64,000 bases of DNA from Dermacentor variabilis (GCF_050947875.1 NC_134572.1:152603105-152667104); one strand, 5' to 3'. Counted from the stretch's first letter, positions 42,539 to 53,542 are shown. Numbers and translations: made by a program. The notes: generated from the sequence alone by a model not told the origin.

Positions 42539-43020
42539 CGTAGGAATCAGCCTCAAAATTGTTTGTTACTGATGTTTTTCTTCCTGAGGCAGGATTTCTT
42601 AACATATTGCTTTTGTTTAGTGTTTCAAAGTGATGATATGCTTTCTAGTGCAATTTTCCAATTTGTGGACGCGTTCTGAGTGCTGCTAGACTACTGTAAG
42701 GAACTAGGCAGTGGTATAAAAGGGGAAAGAGCCTGGCAGGGCTTAGTGAGGGTTGTGCCGTGCTTGCTGACTGAGCGGTTGAGTTTCAGCGTAGTTCTAA
42801 CGCTTGCCGGGAACGAGAACAAAAATGTGAACTCTCCCGAAGTCACGTTGCAGTGTCCCGTGCGAACCTGAACGAGAGAACGAGGCCTTCTCTGTGCGCT
42901 GCGCTCAAGAAACGTCGAGGGACGCCCGACTTCGGTTATGAGCATCATCGAGCGACATCCCTCCGGACAGCGGATGCAGTCCCCTGTCCATCGGGATCTC
43001 CTTCCCCCGGCGGGGCGGTC
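42539..43020 (+). other. Untranslated segment between pol and 3' LTR (element B)
   Basis: 480 bp with no env-like frame. A TATAAAAGG box lies at 42715-42723, followed about 300 bp later by the LTR. Element A has the same at 31600-32081. The stretch tccttcccccggcggggcgg before 43021 is the likely polypurine tract region. Confidence 0.6.
42715..42723 (+). promoter_or_regulatory. Second TATA-like box upstream of the 3' LTR
   Basis: TATAAAAGG in the pol-to-LTR segment, conserved in element A at 31897-31905 (complement). It would drive transcription into the LTR in the sense direction. Function is inferred only from the motif and its conservation in two copies. Confidence 0.4.
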
Positions 43021-43897
43021 TGTTACGTTTCGCCTACGACGCGCGGTAAAGCCGGCGAGGATACAACAGACGCCAGGGCTTCGTTCAAAGCGGCAGACAT
43101 TTTGGCCCGTTCGGCGCCGCCGCTACGCCTCCCTGCCAAGCGCGTCCAGGCATGTTCCGATGCCACGTGTCTTCATGTGCGTGTGTGAGTGTATGTGCAT
43201 ATTGGTGCCCACGCTTGTCGAAGCGCGGCAGCCGGGGAGAGGAGCTCCCAACAACTGTGAAGCAAGGGGGTCCGAGCGGCGCCGACACGACGGCTGCTCC
43301 TCCTTCTCTTCCCATTGTGCCTACGCTTGTCGAAGCGCGGCAGCCGGGGAAAGGAGCTCCCAACAACTGTGAAGCAAGGGGGTCCGAGCGGCGCCGACAC
43401 GACGGCTGCTCCTCCTTCTCTTCCCATTGTGCCCACGCTTGTCGAAGCGCGGCAGCCGGGGAGAGGAGCTCCCAACAACTGTGAAGCAAGGGGGGTCCGA
43501 GTGGCGCCGACACGACGCTGCGCCACCTTATCCCATTGTGCCCGAGCGGCACCGTCACGTGCTCGTCTATAGAGGGGTTCCTTCTTGCCCTCAACTGCGA
43601 GAGTATAAAAGCAGCTGCCCCCGGACGCCAAAAGAGGGCTCCGATTTCTTCTGTTGAGTAACGTGCTCTCCCGTCTCTCTACTTCGGTCAACCTGACCGC
43701 CAACTCTTTGCGATGTTAGAATAAACAAGTTGTTTTGTTGTTACCAGTCGACTCATGCTTTGCCGGGACCTTCGGATGCTTCCAGTTGTACCCCAGGCCG
43801 CCAGGCCAACGCTGCCCTTGGGGCTTGCGACCTAGGTGCAACAACGGGCGTCAGCGCCGAGTTCCCAACAACTCGCGCCAGCGGTGCGATTACAACA
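43021..43897 (+). repeat. Element B 3' LTR
   Basis: 877 bp, from TGTTACG to ATTACAACA. It has the three 112-bp repeats from 43207, 43319 and 43431, TATA at 43604-43611 and AATAAA at 43720-43725. It ends at the AAGG duplication. Confidence 0.9.
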
Positions 43898-44265
43898 AAG
43901 GGTATTGCTTTCGCAATCTTCCAGGCTTAACCAAGCTAAGCCTTCAGCGAATTTTTTCTTAGATACGAAGATTTATTTGAGACTTATACGTATATTTAAA
44001 TACCTTGTTGCGAGGTATTCTGTATACGTGCAGTGAACTTTGTTTCCAGTGACACTTTTTTGCCCTTTATCAAGCTGTATCTTCGCATTTGTATATTCCA
44101 GTGTATATTCGAATTTCTAATGCACGCGGGCGAGTCAAATGAAAGTAAGCCAACCCACCCCGCGCAATAATGGTTCGATTCGGTATGTGCGAGGCATGCG
44201 CGTGGCACAGAGTCATCTGTCAGTTACAAAAGTGACACGCATGTATGAGGATAAGGGTTCTTTAA

Positions 44266-45210
44266 AGGGCCCCTCACCAGGTCCGGCCATTTTGAGCTGA
44301 CAAGCGCAGACCATACATTGCGCGATAACGATCGTGCCTGCAAAGCATCACATCGCTATGCGCCGCGGAAAGACGTGAAATTTCAAACCGAACGCCGTTT
44401 TCCCTTCTCCTCGCGGCCGCCGCGTTCTAAGCCGTAGGATGACGTACTCTTGTGCCTGCGCCTACGTACCGGTGTCCGCAGTGTAACGGCGCTCGCGGTG
44501 ACACGTGACTTCGAGAATTACTCAAGATAACATCTGTTATCAGTGTTATATGTTGCTTGAATTGAAGTTTAGAGAAATAATAAAACACAAACGGAATGTC
44601 TGCGTGTTTTTTTTTTCTCTTACTTCCCACCGAAGCAAGAGAGATGTACTTCCGCTTCGTCTGCTTGTTCCCACGGTCGTGCGGTCACGTGCGCAGGTAC
44701 CGAAACTATGCCACTTTCTACCGTATTCCAGCGCTGTGATCATGTTCTGCGATCCACTTGCTCTGCCTGAGTATTCGTGTAGCACTGATTTATACCGCTA
44801 GTCATGTGTCCTTGTGCACAGCGCGCAAAATCGGGCGCTGGGCGAAACGATAACAGCTCACGCGCAACGCAGCCAGCTAAAGTGCGCGGCGCCGAAAAAA
44901 AAAAAGCGAGAAGAAAAAAAAGTGAAGGCAGGCTCCATGACGTATATGTCACGCGATCTTCGATGTCCGGCACGCGGGAACGCAGGGAAGGAATTTAGCT
45001 TGCGGAGGCTATACGGGGCGGGTGGAGAGAGAGTATCACGATGCAGTAGAGCTCGCCTTCTGAAATCATGGGCTCGCTGCACTTAAATATTTTTATCTAG
45101 GCTATTAATGAGACAACTTAAATTTTTTTACAGCAAAACACTCCCTAGAGGACACGTAACAACTTCCAGTGTATAACCAAAATTTGCTATGCGGCCTGGT
45201 GAGGGGTCCT
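44266..45210. mobile_element. TTAA-flanked MITE
   Basis: Ends agggcccctcaccagg and cctggtgaggggtcct, mirrored with one difference. TTAA at 44262-44265 and 45211-45214 is the target duplication, as in piggyBac-type elements. 945 bp, noncoding, with mixed composition including A-runs near 44897. It interrupts the mariner. Confidence 0.85.
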
Positions 45211-45214
45211 TTAA

Positions 45215-46269
45215 TGCTCTCGTACACTGGGTTGAACTTGGTTTCGTGGCATAAAGTACACTCCAAAATTTAACAGCGTCGTAAGGTTTCCGGCAGCTGA
45301 AGATGTTTCCCAGAAAGAAATTAGACGTCCTATAGCTGCCGTCTACGTTGAATATTGCATTTCATTGGCCACTGTGAAGCGTTGGAGAAAACGGTTCAAA
45401 GGATGTGAACGTTGCAAAGACGATTCGAGACCGTGCCAAAGCCACCGTGCAATCACCCCAACACGATTGCAAACGCTGATTAGACAATAACGGAGGATAA
45501 GCATCAATGAATTGGCAGGGCATGTGAACATCAGTCACGGTTCGGATCACACCATGATTCACGAACACCTCACTCGTAGTACCTTGTGTCCGCAATGGAT
45601 GCCAAAAATTTTGAACCACCACCAGAAGACGGAGAGGTTCGGCGCTGCCTTGACTGAACTAATCCGGTATCAAAATGAGGGTGACGACTTTCTGTCTGCA
45701 ATTGGGACCGGGGACGAATTATTGTGCCACTCCTACGAGCCTGAAACACGACGGCAAAGCTTACAGTGGAAACATCTGAATTCACCACCCCCAAGGAAAT
45801 AAAAGGCCGCCATTTCCGCCGGAAACGTGTTGTTGACTTTTTTTGTTGTTGTCAGCGGCCATTTGCTAAGCCTGGAGAGACTATGAATCGTTTCTGATAG
45901 TGTAAAACGCCGGATCTGCTGCGTGTCCCAATCAAGAACAAACGACGTGGAAAATTGAGGAATGGGGTCATCTTGCTCTACGACAACGCCCGTCCCCAAG
46001 ACGCTGATGTGGTTACTCGCAAAGTTCAAGTGGGAAACGCTGCAACATCCGCCATACAAGCCCAGACCTGTCGCCTTTTGACTTCCACATTTTAGAGCAT
46101 TTGAAAAAAAAAACAGCTTAAGGGAACCAGATTCGTGTCGGACGATGATGTGAAAGAGTCAGTTACAGACTTTGTGAAGCAGCAACCCAAGGAGTTTTGT
46201 GAGACGGGAATCACGCGACTCGTTAGCCAGTGGGACAAATGTCTAAATGCTCATGGATACTACTTTTAA
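45215..46269 (+). pseudogene. mariner transposase, broken
   Basis: Mariner transposases cut and paste their element through a DDD triad. Blocks seen: VKRWRKRFKGCERCKDDSRP and SHRAITPTRLQTLIRQ near the DNA-binding region; RRISINELAGHVNISHGSDH; a weakened catalytic-core part through about 45900; and FVKQQPKEFCETGITRLVSQ then WDKCLNAHGYYF at the C-terminus, ending at a stop at 46267-46269. At least four frameshifts and several stops lie between. Catalytic residues cannot all be placed. Confidence 0.8.
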
Positions 46270-46277
46270 CTAAAGTA

Positions 46278-46516
46278 TACCCGCCGTGGTTGCTCAGTGG
46301 CTATGGTGTTGGGCTGCTGAGCACGAGGTTGCGGGATCGAGTCCCGCCCACGGCGGCCGCATTTCTATGGGGGTTAAATGCGAAAACACCCGTGTACTTA
46401 GATTTAGGTGTACGTTAAAGAACCCCGCGTGGTCGAAATTTCCGGAGTCCTCCACTATGGCGTGCCTCATAATCAGAAAGTGGTTTTGGCACGTAAAACC
46501 CCACAATTTAAAGAAA
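46278..46516 (+). repeat. Ruka-type SINE, full-length
   Basis: Starts ccgccgtggttgctcagtgg (box A region) and has a ggatcgagtcccg box B. The body has taggtgtacgttaaagaacc and gcctcataatcagaaagtgg and ends cccacaattta. Target duplication AACTAAAGTA is perfect at 46268-46277 and 46517-46526. It lies right after the mariner stop codon. Confidence 0.9.
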
Positions 46517-46581
46517 AACTAAAGTACGCCGTTAATCATATATTCACATTGGCTCACATTCATTTGACTCACCCTCGCATA

Positions 46582-47160
46582 TATTTCAGAACTCGTCCTC
46601 TTTATATGTGACTTCTGTTGCGACTTTTATTTCGGTGCAATTACAATACATGACCGATGACAGCAACTACTGCGCAATACATTCTAACAAAGGACAGAGT
46701 CATTGAGATTTTCCCGTGGTCGTTGCACATGTACAAAATGTAAACAAGGTTCTTGAATGACACAGAGAGAAAAATGCAAATGAGAGAAAGGGAGGGAGGT
46801 TAACAAAGTTTCATTAAAATATTTGTCCTCAACCTGTTCATTCCATGGCCCTTACATTTTTCATATCAGCGGCATGCACTGTTTGCTGATTTCAAATTGA
46901 TATAGTTTTAAAGTTCCTGTGATATTTTCTTTACGTATTAAAAAGACAGAAAACAGGGAAACACTGACATAAGTTATTTCGAGCACAATTTTTGAGACAT
47001 ACGAGTATATTCTTTTATGAATAAATAAATATTTTACTTGTCTTGACGATGCATAGCGTTAAAGAGTTCGTTTGCAGCATCCTTTGCAATGACACTGGAG
47101 TTATTATTAATGTATTTGATCTCTCGACAAATTCTCTAAGGAGGAAGCCGAGCTGCTGCA
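46582..47160. other. No gene recognised
   Basis: AT-rich flank of the mariner, without motifs. Confidence 0.6.
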
Positions 47161-47164
47161 TGTG

Positions 47165-47216
47165 CCTCCCCCCCCCCTCGCCCCTCGAACGAGATTTCTG
47201 GCTACGCCACTGGCGA
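47165..47216 (-). repeat. hAT-type terminal end, partial
   Basis: The complement of ttctggctacgccactggcg reads cgccagtggcgtagccagaa, the CAGTGGCGTAGCCAG terminal motif. The poly-C next to it matches the design of 27340-27420. Confidence 0.5.
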
Positions 47217-48135
47217 GTAGAAGACATTCTGCGAGCGTCCCCATGGTCTCACTGAGAGCCTGTGTTGTGGTCACCTCTGTTTACGTAGCGTGCCATCGCG
47301 TAGGCTAAGGCCAAGATGTGTTGGAAACGCGATCTCACCCGTGTATTTGCGCTCTTGAGGTGCAGGAAATAATACCCGGGAAAAAGGGAATCCTTGGAAA
47401 TCAGATGCTTTCATCATATTTCATGGTATTGTTTGAGTTGAGTCGAGTATTTTCTACGGCATGTATGTGAAAGCGAATTTCTTTTATTTTTAACGCCGCC
47501 CAGTCACAACTTCCGCACGTTTCGTCTCTACTCGCAGTTTTCATGTAAGGTCTAAATACCAAAATGACGCACACTCATAATTGACTTTCTTCAGCTGATG
47601 CCGTCCGGTGGAGCATCGTACGGGAGCTGCTCCTGCTTACCTGGTGCCACATAGTTGGATGAATGCACAAAACGCCTGGAACAAGCATTTCCACAGAACA
47701 AAAATAAACACTTCCTGTTTTCAGAAGGCGTCTTGCGTCTACTTTATGCAATTGTACGTCGCATAGATTCGATTGAGGCTTGTAAACATCGTTCGCCATA
47801 GTTTTTGCTGAATAATAAAACGATTCCGCATGAAGAACGCACACGGTGGAGCAGTAGAAGCAAAAAAATTACCGACGATTACGTTACTTCCTAATGCGAA
47901 ATTTGAGCGCAGCAAATAAGCTGTTTCACCTTTTGGATAGATTGAGGCAAAGAAATCGAGCAACACATGTATGCGCTATCACAGAATTTTTTTTTTATTT
48001 TTCACACGTATTCCTTTAACAAAGACTCCACTAACAGTTCTTGACAGTCATGAAGGAAGCTTTGTGGTCGGAGAAATAGACTGATATATGTTCGACTTGG
48101 TACACCAATGCTTGATTCTCAAAGACGAGATCTAT
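47217..48135. other. No gene recognised
   Basis: Mixed composition, short frames, none recognised. Confidence 0.6.
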
Positions 48136-48139
48136 ACAA

Positions 48140-48448
48140 GTGCCTCGCGAGGTTGTCACAGCCGTGGGGGAAGCAGAGGCTAAGCGCCGCCGCCGAGAAG
48201 ACCCTGCCGTTCGCGCCGCCGAAGCGGAGGCTCATTGCCGCCGTCGAGAGCAACCAGCAGTAAGCGAGGCTGAAGCAGAAGCTCATCGCCGCCGCCGAGA
48301 AGACCCTGCAGTTCGCGCCGCCGAAGCGGAGGCTCATCGCCGCCGTCGAGAGCAACCAGCAGTAAGCGGAAGCGGAGGGGGGCGGCGTGTACACCCAGCG
48401 GCAAACGATGGGGGCAGAAGCGCGCGCAGCAAGCGGACAACACGATAA
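48140..48448 (+). CDS. Charged repeat-bearing frame (STPR-like?)
   Basis: 102 codons from ATG to a stop at 48448. Four repeats of 17 residues occur, for example EAEAKRRRREDPAVRAA, alternating with a variant EAEAHCRRREQPAVSEA. High Arg/Glu content and the RRRRE-P pattern resemble STPR-type DNA-binding repeats, but the period (17) differs from the 23 of that family. It is flanked by GC-rich sequence. The frame may be only the product of a 51-bp repeat, and no domain follows. Confidence 0.35.
   Translation: MPREVVTAVGEAEAKRRRREDPAVRAAEAEAHCRRREQPAVSEAEAEAHRRRREDPAVRAAEAEAHRRRREQPAVSGSGGGRRVHPAANDGGRSARSKRTTR
48170..48373 (+). repeat. 51-bp tandem repeat, four units
   Basis: Units start at 48170, 48221, 48272 and 48323 (gaagcagaggctaagcgccg and variants). 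Alternate units are more alike, so the array grew as a 102-bp dimer. Confidence 0.9.
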
Positions 48449-48839
48449 AGGGAGGAGGGAAGAGATAGCAGCGACTGACTGATGCCTTTGACTGATACTC
48501 TTTCTGCATGGCGGCGACGGTGTTCTATGCAGTCACGTTATCTTGACTCTCTAGCGGCGTCAGCGGCATCCAGCGGTATCAGTCGGTCGCTGCTAGCGCT
48601 GGGGGGATGAAAGGGGGCGGAGCTGGTTACGAGGCCGACGCCGACGACAACGCCGACGACGACGCGAAACCCAGGAACGGACGCCAAAGAGCTGCGCTCT
48701 AAAATCAAATGCCGTGCCGATCGGTGCAGCCGCCACGATGCGTACCAGCTGCCATTTAAACGCGCACGCCCCTAAACTGAAACCGCAAGTGTGGTTCAGG
48801 TAATAATGGCGGCGGCTTGACGCGCTGCAGCCGATTCGG

Positions 48840-49306
48840 CCGCTGGACTCTATAGGAGTGTATGCTCTTGCTGAAAGAGTTCTCACAACGGTTATAGCCA
48901 AAGGAACGCGCGGTTTTCTTTCTTGTTAATGAGCAAACGTCGATTTCGAGTAATTTATTTCCATTCCCCATTTTATGCACCATTCATGTAAACCTTGAAG
49001 ACATAGATTAATTCTCCTTTGGTCGGTTTTTATCTGCCACGGTAGACTATAGCAAACAATCGTCGGCAAAAGGTTTTATTTTAGCAGGTGATTCAAGAAC
49101 ACAGGAAATACCATTGATTTAAATCAAGAACAATAGCGGCCCCAATACTGACCCTAGGTGAACCCCAGACAGGACTTCTAGTGAATGAGGCAAGAAGTTT
49201 TCAATGCTGGCGCATTGTACACGACCACTCAAATAGGCTGCAATCCAGTTCACATTGTCTGGAGCAATACCTGCGTTCTGAATTTTAAGAAGCAATTTAC
49301 AATGCG
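48840..49306 (-). pseudogene. CR1/jockey-like LINE RT, 3' part
   Basis: Minus-strand translation gives IQNAGIAPDNVNWIAAYLSG, VHLGSVLGPLLFLI (motif B region; the Gln of PQG is lost), FADDCLL (motif C) and LQGLHEWCIKWGMEINYSKS. Stops follow GPLLFLI and the FADDCLL block. It is one of three pieces of the same LINE (with 49563-49880 and 53772-54725). Confidence 0.75.
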
Positions 49307-49307
49307 G

Positions 49308-49562
49308 TAAGAAATGGGCCTGGGCTGGACATGTAATGAGGAGGGAAGATAACCGATGGTCATTAAGGGTTACGAACTGGATTCCAAAGAAAGGGAAGCG
49401 TAGCAGAGGGCGGCAGAAAGTTAGGTGGGCGGATAAGATTAAGAAGTTTGCAGGGACAACATGGCCACAATTAGTACATGACCGGGGTAGTTGGAGGAGT
49501 ATGGGAGAGGCATTTGCCCTGCAGTCGGCGTAATCAGGCTGATAATGATGATGATGATGATC
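49308..49562 (+). mobile_element. RTE-like LINE 3' end inserted in the CR1-like LINE
   Basis: Translates as KKWAWAGHVMRREDN and RSRGRQKVRWADKIKKFAGT, the C-terminal tail also seen in the full copy at 53.3 kb. The tail is (GAT)n. It separates the CR1 fragments, which otherwise align across it. Confidence 0.85.
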
Positions 49563-49880
49563 TTATAAAAGGCCTTTGCGAAATCTATGCAGATGAGGGT
49601 CAATTTGTTCGCAGGCAACCAAAGCTAGATAAAAATCGCGAACCGTCTCAATTAGTTATGAAACAGTGGATAATCCGCTTCGGTACCCATGTTGTGACGA
49701 AAAAAAAACGAAGTTATTCGCTTCAAGGAAAATAATGCTTTGTTATTGCATGCTCTCTAAAAGCGTGCAATCACAGGGGTACGTTATATAGGACGATAGT
49801 TGCTAATTTGGCCTCGACTGCCAGATTTAAAAATCAGAATCATAACAGTGTTGCACAAATCTTGAGGTAGTGAGCTGGGG
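49563..49880 (-). pseudogene. CR1/jockey-like LINE RT, 5' part
   Basis: Minus-strand blocks: CNTVMILIFKSGSRGQISNY followed by RPI, SSQHGYRSGLSTVSQLIETV, and a FAKAFYK-like motif A region at the end. Frameshifts lie between. It continues into 48840-49306 across the RTE insertion and into 53772-54725 across the TIR element. Confidence 0.75.
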
Positions 49881-49949
49881 CGCTATAAGGTAAAACGATT
49901 TCAATCTTTTCTATTCCAATTCTGAAATCAGCCTTCCGCGATTGCTCAA

Positions 49950-50270
49950 AAACTTTTCTGGACCACCCCCACTTCACCTGTCTGTCACGCGACGTCACGA
50001 AAACTGCGATAGCTCCCCATCTGATATAACGTGTACACATGTATTATGCATGATTTGACCGAACAAAAGAAAAATAGTTATTTCTGATTCTACGCCTCTT
50101 CCCCGCTAGCCCTGGGCTATTGGTGAAAAGTTTTCGGGCTGCGCCCACTTCACCTGACTCTAACGCAACGTCACAAAACCACAAAAGCTCACTGCGTCAA
50201 AGTGACGTGTACTTGTTAAAGATGCATTAATATGCCGAACAAAACTGAATTTTCTTCTGAATAGCCGCAG
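49950..50270. repeat. Degenerate direct repeat, about 150 bp
   Basis: Two blocks share cacttcacctg(t/a)ct, cg(c)aacgtcac(g)aaaa and (cg)tgtac(a/t) with gaacaaaa. They are more diverged than other duplications in this window. Confidence 0.5.
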
Positions 50271-50683
50271 GCTCCCCCTTCCGAAAGCAATAAAAGATGG
50301 CTGCCACCGATCGCTCAGGCACTGGCTACTCGCACCCGCCGGAGAGCATGGATTTATATGCGTGTAATAAAACTTTCTACGTGGCCGTGTAACGTTTTCG
50401 AGCACTTTCGGCACGTTTACGACCTCGTTCTGCCAACTCTTCTTTGCTGAGGATCCATTTTAGCGTCATTCTTAAGCTTCCGTTGCATGCCGCTGTGGTT
50501 GTCGACGTGCCACCGCAAGCTAAGTAAGGGAAAGCGGACCAATTCCAGATGCCGGCACCACCCTCTTAAACCGGTTATCGCCTTTCAGTGCAGTGGCTCG
50601 GCCCCATCGAATCCCTTTCCACTTGGGCGTGCTCCTCGCCTCTTGTGAGCCAATTAAATAAGACGAGCCCCTCAGTGTAGCCA

Positions 50684-51256
50684 ATGCTCGTTTTTCAAGC
50701 AATTAAAGTGACCTGGCGGACAGGCCGCCGTTCGAATATGAACCTGGCAACGTTTAACGCTAGAACGATATCTAATGAGGCGAGTCTAGCAGTGCTATTG
50801 GAGGAATTAGAGGGCAGTAAATGGGATATAATAGGGCTCAGTGAAGTAAGGAGGCCAAAAGAAGCATATACAGTGCTAAAAAGCGGGCACGTCCTGTGCT
50901 ACCGGGGCGTAGCGGAGAGACGAGAACTAGGAGTCGGATTCCTGATTAATAAGGATATGGCTGGTAACATACAGGAATTCTATAGCATGAACGAGAGGGT
51001 GGCAGGTCTTGTTGTGAAACTTAATAAGAGGTACAAAATGAAGGTTCTACAGGTCTACGCCACTACATCCAGTCATGATGACCAGGAAGTCGAAAGCTTC
51101 TATGAAGATGTGGAATCGGCGATGGGTAGAGTGAAAACAAAATACACTATACTAATGGGCGACTTTAATGCCAAGGTAGGCAAGAAGAAGGCTGGAGACA
51201 AGGCAGTGGGGGAATATGACATAGGCACTAGGAATAACAGGGGGAGTTATCAGTAG
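50684..51256 (+). pseudogene. RTE-like LINE endonuclease (EEP)
   Basis: Frame 50684-51256. NLATFNARTISNEASLAVLL starts the domain; GLSEVRRPKE is the catalytic Glu block; VKTKYTILMGDFNAKVG contains the GDFN motif. The frame ends at GSYQ stop. The SDH block, KVRCSDHRMVRTRI, is in the next frame at 51.4 kb, so one frameshift lies between. The RT follows. Confidence 0.85.
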
Positions 51257-51276
51257 AGTTTGCGGAACAGAATAAT

Positions 51277-53534
51277 ATGCGGACAATGAATACCTTCTTC
51301 CGCGAGCGGCATAGCCGAAAGTGGACGTGGAGGAGCCCGAACGGCGAGACTAGAAATGAAATAGACTTCATACTCTGCGTTAACCATGGCATCATACAAG
51401 ATGTGGACGTGCTCGGCAAGGTGCGCTGCAGTGACCACAGGATGGTAAGAACTCGAATTAGCCTAGACCTGAGGAGGGAACGGAATAAACTGGTACATAA
51501 GAAGCCGATCAATTAGTTAGAGGTAAGAGTGAAAATAGAGGAATTCCAGATCAAGCTGCAGAACAGGTATTCGGCTTTAACTCAGGAAGAGGACCTTAGT
51601 GCTGAAGGAATGAACGACAATGTTGTGGGCATCTTTAAGAAGTGTGCAATGGAAGTCGGTGACTCCGTTAGGCAGGATACCAGTAAACTATCGCAGGAGA
51701 CGAAAGATCTGATCAAGAAACGCCAATGTATGAAAGCCTCTAACCCTACAGCTAGAATAGAACTGGCAGAACTTTCGAATTTAATCAACAAGCGTAAGAG
51801 AACTGACATAAGGAAGTATAACATGGATAGAAGTGAACATGCTCTCAGGAAGGGAAGAAGCCTAAAAGCAGTGAAGAAGAAACTGGGAATTCGCAAGAAT
51901 CAGATGTATGCGTTAAGAGACAAAGCCGGCAATATCATTACTAATATGGATGAGATAGTTCAAGTGGCTGAGGAGTTCTTTAGAGATTTATACAGTACCA
52001 ATGGCACCCACGACGATAATGGAAGAGAAAATAGTCTAGAGGAATTCGATATCCCACAGGTAACGCCGGAAGAAGTAAAGAAAGCCTTGGGAGCTATTCA
52101 TAGGGGGAAGGCAGCTGGGGAGGATCAGGTAACAGCCGATTTGTTGACGGATGGTGGGCAGATTGTTCTAGAGAAACTGGCCACCATGTATACGCAATGC
52201 CTCATGACCTCGAGCGTACCGGAATCTTGGAAGAACGCTAACATAATCCTAATCCATAAGAAAGGGGACGCCAAAGACTTGAAAAATTATAGACCGATCA
52301 GCTTACTGTTCGTTGTCTACAAAGTATTTACTAAGGTAATCGCAAATAGGATCAGGAACACCTTTGACTTCTGTCAAGCAAAGGACCAGGCAGGATTCCG
52401 TAAAGGCTACTCAACAATAGACCATATTCACACTATCAATCAGGTGATAGAGAAATGTGCGGAATATAACCAACCCTTATATATAGCTTTCATTGTTTAC
52501 GACAAAGCGTTTGATTCTGTCAAAACCTCAGCAGTCATGGAGGCATTACGGAACCAGGGTGTAGACGAGCCGTGTGTAAAAATAATGAAAGATATCTATA
52601 GCGGCTCCACGGCCACCGTAGTCCTCCATAAAGAAAGTAACAAAATCCCAATAAAGAAAGGCGTAAGACAGGGAGATACGATCTCTCCAATGCTATTCAC
52701 AGCGTGCTTACAGGAGGTATTCAGAGACTTGGATTGGGAAGAATTGGGGATAAAAGTTAATGGAGAATACCTTAGTAGCTTGCGCTTCGCTGATGATATT
52801 GCCTTGCTTGGTAACTCAGGGGACCAATTGCAATGAATGCTCACTGACCTGGAGAAGCAAAGCAGAAGAGTGGGTCTAAAAATTAATCTGCAGAAAACTA
52901 AAGTAATGTTTAACAGTGTCGGAAGAGAACAGCAATTTACAATAGGTAGCGAGGCACTGGAAGTGGTAAGGGAATACACCTACTTAGGGCAGGTAGTGGC
53001 GGCGGATCCGGATGATGAGACGGAAATAATCAGAAGAATACGAATGGGCTGGGGTGCGTTTGGCAGGCATTCTCAGATCATGAACAGCAGGTTGCCATTA
53101 TCCCTCAAAAGTGTATAATAGCTGTGTCTTACCAGTACTCACCTACGGGGCAGAAACCTGGAGGCTTACGAAAAGGGTTCTACTTAAATTGTGGACGACG
53201 CAACGAGCTATGGAAAGAAGAATGATAGGCGTAACGTTAAGGGATAAGAAAAGAGCAGATTGGTTGAGGGAACAAACGCGAGTTAATGACATATTAGCTG
53301 AAATCAAGAAAAAGAAATGGGGCATGGGCAGGACATGTAATGATGAGGGAAGATAACCGACGGTCTTCAAGGGTTACGGACTGGATTCCAAAGGAAGGGA
53401 AGCGTAGCAGGGGGCGGCAGAAAGTTAGGTGGGCAGATGAGATTAATAAGTTTGCAGGGACATGGCCACAATTAGTACATGACCGGGGTTGTTGCAGAAG
53501 TATGGGAGAGCCCTATGCCCTGCAGTGGACGTAA
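51277..53534 (+). pseudogene. RTE-like LINE reverse transcriptase and tail
   Basis: Main frame 51529-52836. RT blocks: KNYRPISLLFVVYKVFTKVI; motif A FIVYDKAFDSV, where the usual first Asp (VDYEKAFDS in this family) is Val; GVRQGDTISPMLFT; and RFADDIALLGNSG for motif C. A TGA at 52834-52836 is followed by the frame MLTDLEKQSRRVGLKINLQ. The tail region is split by two more frameshifts, with YLGQVVAADPDDETEIIRR, YGAETWRLT and KRSRGRQKVRWADEINKFAG. It ends at 53534. The family is recognised by its tail and the ATT repeat. Confidence 0.85.
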
Positions 53535-53539
53535 CCAGG

Positions 53540-53542
53540 CTG

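Larger units (their letters stand above)
30070..43897 (+). mobile_element. Element B: Ty3/gypsy retrotransposon with integrase before RT (Gmr1-like order)
   Basis: It is flanked by the 4-bp duplication AAGG (30066-30069 and 43898-43901). The 5' LTR starts TGTTACG at 30070 and is interrupted at 30850 by element A. It resumes at 37607. Gag-PR-IN-RT-RNase H follow in one frame apart from a single-base insertion. The 3' LTR is 43021-43897. Without A the element is about 7.1 kb. Confidence 0.9.
44120..46580 (+). mobile_element. Degenerate mariner with nested MITE and SINE
   Basis: The left TIR reads gcgggcgagtcaaatgaaag. The right end, reverse-complemented, reads gcgagggtgagtcaaatgaa. Both abut TA-type sequence; exact ends are approximate. 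It carries one transposase pseudogene. A TTAA-flanked MITE (44266-45210) splits its 5' part and a Ruka SINE (46278-46516) splits its 3' UTR. Confidence 0.8.

Noticed and set aside
42539..43020. Env gene after pol in element B
   Set aside because: No frame of env length, signal peptide or transmembrane segment exists in the 480 bp.
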